DNA of 64,000 nucleotides from Nocardia sp. CY41. GTDB taxonomy: Bacteria; Actinomycetota; Actinomycetes; Mycobacteriales; Mycobacteriaceae. Below the pieces are notes generated by a model. It saw nothing but the letters and a program-made list of their open reading frames with translations. It did no database searches and was not told the DNA's origin. The stretch covers positions 1 to 64,000 of the forward strand of contig NZ_VUOS01000001.1 of the NCBI RefSeq assembly GCF_009829325.1. Direction: 5' to 3'. Of this stretch, positions 58,085 to 64,000 are shown one piece after another (position 1 is the stretch's first letter; every line of letters begins with the position of its first letter). Position numbers and translations under genes: made by a program.

Positions 58085-59518
58085 ATGAGCACTCAGACTG
58101 TCGAGAACGGCCGGCACCGGGTGGTGGTGATCGGCTCGGGCTTCGGCGGCCTGTTCGGCACCAAGCACCTCAAGCGCGCCGACGTCGACGTCACGCTGAT
58201 CTCGAAGACCTCGACCCACCTGTTCCAGCCGCTGCTCTACCAGGTCGCCACCGGCATCCTCTCGGTCGGCGAGATCGCGCCCGCCACCCGGCTGGTGCTG
58301 CGCAAGCAGAAGAACGCGCAGGTGCTGCTCGGCGAGGTCACCGACATCGACCTGACGAACAACACGGTGACCTCGCGCCTGCTCGACCAGGACACGGTCA
58401 CTCCGTTCGACAGCCTGATCGTCGCGACGGGCGCCCAGCAGTCCTACTTCGGCAACGACCGGTTCGCCACCTACGCACCCGGCATGAAGACCATCGATGA
58501 CGCGCTCGAGCTACGCGGCCGGATCCTAGGCGCCTTCGAACAGGCCGAACTGGCCACCACTCAAGAGGAACGTGACCGGCTGCTGACCTTCGTCATCGTC
58601 GGCGCCGGACCGACCGGCGTGGAGTTGGCCGGGCAGATCGCCGAGCTGTCCGACCGCACGCTGGAGGGCACCTTCCACAACATCGATCCGCGCGACGCGC
58701 GGGTCGTGCTCATCGAGGGCGCGGGTGCGGTGCTCGGGCCGATGGGTCCGAAGCTCGGCGGCAAGGCCGAACGTCGGCTGGAGAAGATGGGCGTGGAGAT
58801 CCAGCTCAACGCCATGGTGATCGATGTCGACGCATTCGGCGTCACGGTGAAGGATTCCGACGGCACGATCCGCAGGATCGAGTCGGCATGCAAGGTCTGG
58901 TCGGCGGGCGTGCAGGCCAGCCCGCTCGGCAAGCTGATCGCCGACCAGTCCGACGGCACCGAGGTCGACCGCGCGGGCCGGGTCGTGGTGGAACCGGATC
59001 TGACCGTCAAGGGCCACCCGAACGTCTTCGTGGTCGGCGACCTGATGTCGGTGCCGAACGTGCCCGGGCAGGCGCAAGGCGCCATCCAGGGCGCCACCTA
59101 CGCGGCCAAGCAGATCAAGGCGGGACTGAAGGGTCAGACGCCCCAGGAGCGCAAGCCGTTCAAGTACTTCAACAAGGGCAGCATGGCCACGATCTCGCGG
59201 TTCAGCGCCGTCTGCCAGGTGGGCAAGCTGGAGTTCGGCGGGTTCATCGCCTGGCTGGCCTGGCTCGCGCTGCACCTGTACTACCTGGTCGGTTACCGCA
59301 GCCGGATCATCACGGTGATCCAGTGGTTCGTCACCTTCCTCGGCCGCAGCCGCGGGCAGATGGCGGCCACCGAGCAGTGGGTGTTCGCCCGGCTGGCCTT
59401 GGAGGCGATCAGCACCGGCGACGACGAAGACGCCGAACAACTGGCCGCCGCGCTCGGCGCCTCCACCAACAGCCGGGTCGCCGTGGACAAGGCGCATACC
59501 GACGCCAAAGCCGGCTGA
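58085..59518 (+). CDS. ndh: Type II NADH dehydrogenase (NDH-2)
   Basis: A 477-residue membrane-associated flavoprotein that passes electrons from NADH to menaquinone without proton pumping. The FAD site VIGSGFGGLFG is near residue 15 and the NADH site VIVGAGPTGVELAG near residue 175. STHLFQPLLYQVATGILS and VFVVGDLM are typical of actinobacterial NDH-2, and the C-terminal hydrophobic helix FIAWLAWLALHLYYLVGY anchors it to the membrane. Monocistronic; AGGAG precedes ATG 58085. Confidence 0.93.
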   Translation: MSTQTVENGRHRVVVIGSGFGGLFGTKHLKRADVDVTLISKTSTHLFQPLLYQVATGILSVGEIAPATRLVLRKQKNAQVLLGEVTDIDLTNNTVTSRLLDQDTVTPFDSLIVATGAQQSYFGNDRFATYAPGMKTIDDALELRGRILGAFEQAELATTQEERDRLLTFVIVGAGPTGVELAGQIAELSDRTLEGTFHNIDPRDARVVLIEGAGAVLGPMGPKLGGKAERRLEKMGVEIQLNAMVIDVDAFGVTVKDSDGTIRRIESACKVWSAGVQASPLGKLIADQSDGTEVDRAGRVVVEPDLTVKGHPNVFVVGDLMSVPNVPGQAQGAIQGATYAAKQIKAGLKGQTPQERKPFKYFNKGSMATISRFSAVCQVGKLEFGGFIAWLAWLALHLYYLVGYRSRIITVIQWFVTFLGRSRGQMAATEQWVFARLALEAISTGDDEDAEQLAAALGASTNSRVAVDKAHTDAKAG

Positions 59519-59618
59519 CAGGTGTTGTGCGCGCTTGTTGTAGCGCGTTCGACCAATCCAGGTCGCCAACGGATCCGAATGTGAGGCGTCGACGTCTCCT
59601 TCGGATGAAAGGTGATCT

Positions 59619-60473
59619 ATGGGCACGGGCAAGCACCGAGCACCCAAACCGCACCGGCCGAAATTGGGCTCCCTGGTCGCCGTGGGGACGGTTCCTCTCG
59701 TTCTCGCGCTGGTGGGAACCGGCACGGCGAACGCCGAGCCCGATCACCCCGTTCCGGTGACCAGGACGGACTCCGCCGATCAGGCCGAAGCGGCCCAGTG
59801 GCCCGCCGCCGAGGCGCCGAACGTGCGCCCGTACGAGGGTCTGCGGATTCCGGACGACATACTGAGTTCGTTGCAATGGGCACGTCCACTGCCTGATCAC
59901 CAGTACCTGGCTCCGCTGGTAGGACTGCATGCGCCGGTTCCGGTGGCCCCGGTACCGCCGATCGCGCCGCCTTCCGGCAAGTTGCGCTTCGGCGACGTGC
60001 AGGTCGACGCACCGGAGTGGCTCTACCGGGAGCAGGCGATCCAGATCAACGACACCGCCGCCATGGCCGAGGCGAACATGGCGACGTTCTTCGATTCGAT
60101 CGGGATGGAGCGCACGAGATCCGACCGCGTCGCCGGCCAGACCATGGGCGCCGCCGCGATCGGTGCGGCGGCGGGCTTCGTGTTCGCCAGCCCGTTCGCG
60201 CTGTTCGGGGCGGCCGTCGGCGGCGGTCTCGCCCTGGCCATCGGTCTGCCGTTCGCGCCGATCGGCCTCGCCGCGGGTCCGATCGGGGCCGCCTACGGTG
60301 CGGCTCTGATGGCCGCCCCGCTGTCCGCCATCGGTGCGGGCATCGGCGCGGGACTCGGGGCGGTGCACGCGCTCAGCGCGCCGCCGCGGGCGCTCAGTAC
60401 GCCCGATGCGGTCGCCCCGGCCCCGGAAGTCACCGACCCCGCTCCGGAGGCCGCGGATACGGCCGACGGCTGA
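59619..60473 (+). CDS. Exported Gly/Ala-rich hypothetical protein
   Basis: A 284-residue protein with a basic N-terminus and signal peptide (LVAVGTVPLVLALVGTGTANAE), a Pro-rich middle and a long small-residue hydrophobic stretch (about 170-250) of glycine-zipper type (AAAIGAAAGFVFASPF, GAAVGGGLALAIGLPF). This architecture recurs in nocardial/rhodococcal surface proteins and could insert into or span the outer mycolate layer; function is unknown. No catalytic motif. AAAGG precedes ATG 59619. Confidence 0.72.
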   Translation: MGTGKHRAPKPHRPKLGSLVAVGTVPLVLALVGTGTANAEPDHPVPVTRTDSADQAEAAQWPAAEAPNVRPYEGLRIPDDILSSLQWARPLPDHQYLAPLVGLHAPVPVAPVPPIAPPSGKLRFGDVQVDAPEWLYREQAIQINDTAAMAEANMATFFDSIGMERTRSDRVAGQTMGAAAIGAAAGFVFASPFALFGAAVGGGLALAIGLPFAPIGLAAGPIGAAYGAALMAAPLSAIGAGIGAGLGAVHALSAPPRALSTPDAVAPAPEVTDPAPEAADTADG

Positions 60474-60500
60474 TCGGATGACCTTTCCGAGAAGCGAGCC

Positions 60501-60550
60501 GGAAGGGGTGGGAACCCGACGACGCTGTCGAGCTCCCATCCTTTCTTTCT
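60501..60550 (+). terminator. Probable rho-independent-like terminator
   Basis: GGAAGGGGTGGGA (60501-60513) pairs imperfectly with TCCCATCCTTTCT (60534-60546), with a second CGAC/GTCG stem inside, followed by a pyrimidine-rich TTTCTTTCT. It is placed 28 bp after the exported-protein stop in a 211-bp convergent region. Confidence 0.5.
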
Positions 60551-60684
60551 CCAGGCCGCACCGGATTACACCTGTACGGAACGAATCCCACATACCGCGC
60601 GGACCACGCATAACCGATCCCGACAGCCCGCCCGGGATGCGGGCAGGTCGCGGACCGTGGGCTGCACTGCCGATCCGCCGTTGA

Positions 60685-61374
60685 TCAGCTCTTCATCTCG
60701 GCGCGTTCCACGCCGGGCAGGCGCAGCACCGATCCCGTGCGGGTGGACAAACTGCCGCCCGCCGCCAGCGGCAACCGGCTCTGCGTCAAACCGCTGGTCG
60801 CCGCCGCGCTCTCGTCCGGATAGACGAGTTCGCTCTCCAGCGCCCGAGGCGCGGACAGCGCGTCATCGGCCGGCGTGCCCGCGCCCAACGCCAGCCGGTG
60901 GCGTAGTAGCGGCAGATCGTCCACGTCGGCGATGAGGTCTCCCTGCCACTCGCCGCCGTCCTCCCCCACGCGGCCGATCTGGACACGTTCGCGCACGCGC
61001 AGCCGGGCGCCGGAGGCCAGCCGGATCGTGGTGACCGTATGGTGCCGCGCGCCACCTGCGACGATCATCGGCTCGGGATCGAAATCCAGCACGCCCCCGC
61101 TGCCGACCTCCAGGTGCCAGCGCCCGGACGACAGGGGCGTCGCCGAGCCCGGTAGCGCGAGAGTCGCCGCGACCGAGCGCACCACCAGTTCGGCGCCGGG
61201 TGCGACCACGATCACGACGTCGAGTTCGTCGCCGCCCAGTGGTGTGGCGGCCGTGCCGATCAGATGGACCGTTCGCGGGCCTGTGCGGCGGGCCGACAAA
61301 CCGCCACATGCACGGATCTCCGGAAGGGCCGCCGGGTGGGCGACTATTCGTAACTCGGTGCGCACCAGCGGCAT
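60685..61374 (-). CDS. ureD: Urease accessory protein UreD
   Basis: A 229-residue UreD/UreH protein, a scaffold that binds apo-urease with UreF and UreG for nickel insertion. GRWHLEVGSGGVLDFDPEPM and RLASGARLRVRERVQIGR are the conserved central block. Somewhat shorter than typical UreD (about 270), as in actinobacteria. The start ATG directly adjoins the ureG stop (61374/61375), so it is the last gene of a ureF-ureG-ureD operon. Confidence 0.88.
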   Translation of the reverse strand: MPLVRTELRIVAHPAALPEIRACGGLSARRTGPRTVHLIGTAATPLGGDELDVVIVVAPGAELVVRSVAATLALPGSATPLSSGRWHLEVGSGGVLDFDPEPMIVAGGARHHTVTTIRLASGARLRVRERVQIGRVGEDGGEWQGDLIADVDDLPLLRHRLALGAGTPADDALSAPRALESELVYPDESAAATSGLTQSRLPLAAGGSLSTRTGSVLRLPGVERAEMKS

Positions 61375-62088
61375 TCAGTGCGCGGTGGCGGATTCGCCCG
61401 CGCGGTCCCGCTCGGCGACCGCGCGCAGTTGCTCGCGCACCCAGGCCAGCACCGGCGTCGCCGCGGGATCCTCGGTGAGCGAGACGAGCACCGTCGGCCG
61501 GTCCCCACGCACCCGCGCCGCGTCCCGTTCCATCACATCGAGGTCCGCGCCGACCAGCGGCGCCAGATCGGTCTTGTTGACCACCAGCAGATCCGAGAAG
61601 GTCACGCCCGGGCCGCCTTTGCGTGGCACCTTGTCACCGCCCGCCACGTCCACCACGAAGATCTGCACGTCGATCAGGCCGGAGGAGAAGGTCGCGGTGA
61701 GATTGTCACCGCCGGATTCGACCAGGATCAGATCCAGCGGCGAATTGGCGGCGACGAGATCGTCGATGGCGTCGAGGTTGGCGGTGATGTCGTCGCGGAT
61801 GGCGGTGTGCGGGCAGCCGCCGGTCTGCACGGCGGTGATCCGCTCGTCCGGCAGGACCGCGTGCCTGCGCAGGAAGTCGGCGTCCTCGGTGGTGTAGATG
61901 TCGTTGGTCAGCACCGCCAGCGACAGCTCGTCGCGCAACTGCCTGCACAACGCGGCCACCAACGCGGTCTTCCCCGAGCCGACCGGGCCGCCGATCCCGA
62001 TGCGCAGCGCCTCCCCGGGCGTGCGATGACGTTTCGGCCGATCGTGACCGTGGTCGTGCGGCTCACCGTCGATCAGGTGCGGGGGCAT
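61375..62088 (-). CDS. ureG: Urease accessory GTPase UreG
   Basis: A 237-residue SIMIBI GTPase that powers nickel delivery. P-loop [13 protein letters not shown], the metal-binding CPH motif in [25 protein letters not shown] and VVNKTDLAP are all intact. The N-terminus is His-rich ([16 protein letters not shown]), a nickel-storage feature. ATG 62088 is used in preference to a longer frame to 62166 that overlaps ureF. Middle gene of the operon. Confidence 0.94.
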   Translation of the reverse strand: MPPHLIDGEPHDHGHDRPKRHRTPGEALRIGIGGPVGSGKTALVAALCRQLRDELSLAVLTNDIYTTEDADFLRRHAVLPDERITAVQTGGCPHTAIRDDITANLDAIDDLVAANSPLDLILVESGGDNLTATFSSGLIDVQIFVVDVAGGDKVPRKGGPGVTFSDLLVVNKTDLAPLVGADLDVMERDAARVRGDRPTVLVSLTEDPAATPVLAWVREQLRAVAERDRAGESATAH

Positions 62089-62113
62089 GGCGCGGTCTCC
62101 TTCTTCCGGGGCT

Positions 62114-62779
62114 TCAGCTCGCGAACAGGGGCATGTCCCGCTGCCGATGGCGCTCGGCGAGCACATCCTGCAGCGGGTCGGACAGCGCGGCGAGACCGGT
62201 CGCGGCCTCCGTGGCGACGCGGTCGCACAGGCAGGCCAGCCGGATCGTGCACGCGGCGATCGCGGCGGGATCCAGGGCCAGCAAACGCTGTGCCGCGGTG
62301 GCGGCCCCGGTGAGCGTCGTGTAGACGACCACGCCCGCGATCTCCCGTGGCGGCACTGCGGCGGCCGAGCCGACCATCCCGAACACCGTGGACAGATGCG
62401 GTGTCGTCCCGAGTGGCGACCAATCGTGCCGGGGCCACAGCTGATTCGCCAGTCGCGTCAGGCCGCGGCCTTGGGCCCGGGACGCGGTCCGTGCCGCGGG
62501 TGCGGGCGTGCGCGCGTCGGCTTCGGTCTCCGCCCGCGCCGGATCCAGTTCGCCCGCGCACACCGCCGCGGCGAGCGACGCGGCCACCAGCCCCGACGTC
62601 CGGATCCGGCGGCGCAGGTACAGCTCCACCGTCGCGACGTCGCGGAGCACGCCGGAGGCGACGGCTTCCTCCACCCCGCCGGAGTGCACGTGCCCGCCGA
62701 TGGGCAGCCGCGAGTCGGCGAGCGCGAGCAGCGTCGTCAAGCCGGACGCATCGGGACCGGTCGCGGCGGGTTCAGGCAT
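62114..62779 (-). CDS. ureF: Urease accessory protein UreF
   Basis: A 221-residue helical protein with the UreF pattern: [23 protein letters not shown] near the N-terminus and [19 protein letters not shown] at the C-terminus. UreF gates the GTPase of UreG within the UreDFG complex. ureG follows after 25 bp. Upstream there is an SDR gene, not ureC, so the structural genes ureABC are not adjacent. Confidence 0.85.
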   Translation of the reverse strand: MPEPAATGPDASGLTTLLALADSRLPIGGHVHSGGVEEAVASGVLRDVATVELYLRRRIRTSGLVAASLAAAVCAGELDPARAETEADARTPAPAARTASRAQGRGLTRLANQLWPRHDWSPLGTTPHLSTVFGMVGSAAAVPPREIAGVVVYTTLTGAATAAQRLLALDPAAIAACTIRLACLCDRVATEAATGLAALSDPLQDVLAERHRQRDMPLFAS

Positions 62780-62830
62780 CCGTCGATCCTATGCCCGTCG
62801 TGTCGACCCGGAGGTCCCGCTCGTTTCCGG

Positions 62831-63700
62831 TCAGCGACGAAAAGCGCGTTCCATGAATCGCTGCGCGCGGCCGCGGGTCAGATCGGTCCACGCCTGTACC
62901 GGCCCCGACCACCACGGGGCGATCTCTCGCGGCTTCGCGGTCACCGCGTGGCAGACGAGATCGGCGGCCTCGGCCACGGTGAGCCCGGGGACACGGCTGA
63001 AGTCCGTGGGCGCGCTCATCCTGGTGTGTACGAGCGGGAGGTAGATGGAGGTGGTGGTGACGCCGTCGGCGGCCACCTCCGCCGCCACGCTGCGCAACCA
63101 GACGTCGAAGGCGGATTTGGACGCACCGTAGGCGGCCCAGCGCGGCGCGGGGGGCATGCGCACACCCCAGGTCGACACGTTGACGATGTGCCCACGGCGC
63201 CGCGCGCGCATGGCGGGCAGCAACGTGAGCAGCAGGCGCACCGGCCCGAGGTAGTTCACCTCGATGGTGCGGGTGAAATCGTGGAACCGGTCATAGGAAT
63301 CGTCGATCGGGCGGCGGATCGATTTGCCCGCGTTGTTGATCACCACGTCGAGGTGGCCGTGTTCGTCGAGGAGCAGACGGCCGAGCCGTTCGACGGCATC
63401 CATGTCCGTGAGATCGGTGGGGTAGGTGTGCGCGATGCCGCCCGCGGCGGTGATCTCCGCGGCCAGCCGCTCGAGTTCGCCGCCGGAGCGGGCCACGAGC
63501 AGCACGGTCGCGCCCGCCGCGGCCAGCTTGCGCGCACTGGCCTTGCCTATACCGTGCGACGAACCGGTGACCAGCACGATCTTGCCGCCCACCGCGTGGC
63601 GCAACGCCTCGTCCCGCGGACGCGACGTGGGGTACAGCAGTCGCGTCGCCACGAGTTCGGCGACCGGACGACCGTTGCTCGCGGCACGGGGTCGATGCAC
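62831..63700 (-). CDS. SDR-family oxidoreductase
   Basis: A 289-residue classical SDR: VTGSSHGIGKASARKL (about residue 44), an Arg after the second strand (LVARSGGEL, NADPH preference), NNAGKSIRRP, catalytic Ser in VNVSTWGV and YGASKSAFD. The YVxxPLVxTxMSAPT-type ending (YLPLVHTRMSAPTD) is shared with the reductase domain of mycobacterial fatty acyl-CoA reductases and their stand-alone SDR relatives, suggesting a lipid substrate. ATG 63700 gives an N-terminal extension of about 35 residues; a later start is possible. Confidence 0.85.
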   Translation of the reverse strand: MHRPRAASNGRPVAELVATRLLYPTSRPRDEALRHAVGGKIVLVTGSSHGIGKASARKLAAAGATVLLVARSGGELERLAAEITAAGGIAHTYPTDLTDMDAVERLGRLLLDEHGHLDVVINNAGKSIRRPIDDSYDRFHDFTRTIEVNYLGPVRLLLTLLPAMRARRRGHIVNVSTWGVRMPPAPRWAAYGASKSAFDVWLRSVAAEVAADGVTTTSIYLPLVHTRMSAPTDFSRVPGLTVAEAADLVCHAVTAKPREIAPWWSGPVQAWTDLTRGRAQRFMERAFRR

Positions 63701-63749
63701 GAATTCGACTGTAGGCGTTGTTCGGGGTGCCCACCCGGGCTTCGCGCGA

Positions 63750-64000
63750 TCAGTCCGTGCGCGACATGTCCCGGACGAGCCGCGGCAGGTCCTGGCGGGT
63801 GAGATAGGCGGCGATGCGCAGCTCCCCGTCGGCGTGCCGGACCAGGAAATCGCTGTAGAGGTCGAGCGTGGCCGCGTCCGCGAGGGTCAGCGTCCAGTGC
63901 GTCGAGGTGAGCCAGTAGTGCCCGCCCAGGTCGATCGTGGACTGCGCGGCCACCGGCGCGCGCCCAGCGGCGAGTCCGCGGGCACGCGCGCGGGCGGCGG
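63750..64000 (-). CDS. Unidentified protein, C-terminal part (runs off the window)
   Basis: An open frame that stops at 63750 and remains open to the right edge, so the N-terminus may lie outside; a GTG at 63953 is an internal alternative start giving 67 residues. The visible peptide (STIDLGGHYWLTSTHWTLTL, DLYSDFLVRHADGELRIAAY) suggests paired beta strands of a small alpha+beta fold. I do not recognise the family. Confidence 0.45.
   Translation of the reverse strand, partial: AARARARGLAAGRAPVAAQSTIDLGGHYWLTSTHWTLTLADAATLDLYSDFLVRHADGELRIAAYLTRQDLPRLVRDMSRTD

Overview
The window is high-GC (roughly 70% by eye), densely coded actinobacterial chromosome with many GTG/TTG starts and 4-bp ATGA/GTGA gene overlaps. 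MmpL transporters, a PapA-type acyltransferase relic, a Mas-like polyketide synthase, NDH-2, RecBCD and a four-gene block resembling nocardiolactone genes (nltABCD) point to a mycolic-acid actinomycete, most likely Nocardia. This is inferred from gene content only. I see no tRNA, rRNA or CRISPR array.

Left arm (1-18.0 kb): the end of an IS110-family transposase, a STAS protein, an LLM-class flavoprotein, an FchA-like cyclodeaminase/cyclohydrolase, a quinone-reductase-like MDR divergent from an HxlR regulator, an L,D-transpeptidase, a nucleotidyltransferase, a one-pass membrane protein, a FolD homologue lacking the usual catalytic lysine, a DUF218 protein and a PrmC-like methyltransferase. Next come an SDR, a succinic-semialdehyde dehydrogenase and a divergent TetR gene. 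A coupled operon (diiron-type hydrolase, ferredoxin reductase, Baeyer-Villiger-type monooxygenase, SDR) follows, divergent from a second TetR gene.

Lipid locus (18.5-37.6 kb): the centre of interest. A rightward operon encodes a FabH/OleA-type condensing enzyme with a Cys-His-Asn triad, a second thiolase-fold subunit without the triad, an OleC-type beta-lactone synthetase, a small membrane protein, an OleD-type reductase, an HxxxDG acyltransferase and an MmpL exporter. There is no OleB-type decarboxylase, so a beta-lactone is the expected end product. Facing it is a leftward operon: a single-module, fully reducing PKS (KS-AT-DH-ER-KR-ACP), a broken papA-like acyltransferase gene and a DUF3108-like protein. 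A second MmpL gene diverges from the PKS.

Middle (37.6-43.8 kb): a DHA2-type MFS transporter, about 1 kb with no convincing gene, a DoxX-like protein behind a perfect palindrome, a divergent alpha/beta hydrolase and AraC-type regulator, a small orphan protein and a decayed IS256-type transposase. This part looks like a loosely packed, rearranged stretch.

Right arm (43.8-64 kb): a coupled operon of ECF-type sigma factor, Ogt, 2OG-Fe(II) oxygenase and Ada-N-like metal-binding protein, probably for alkylation damage. Then come recC-recB-recD, a small hypothetical protein, an exported class-A beta-lactamase-like protein, a cytochrome P450, NDH-2, an exported Gly/Ala-rich protein, ureF-ureG-ureD without ureABC nearby, an SDR and a gene cut by the window edge.
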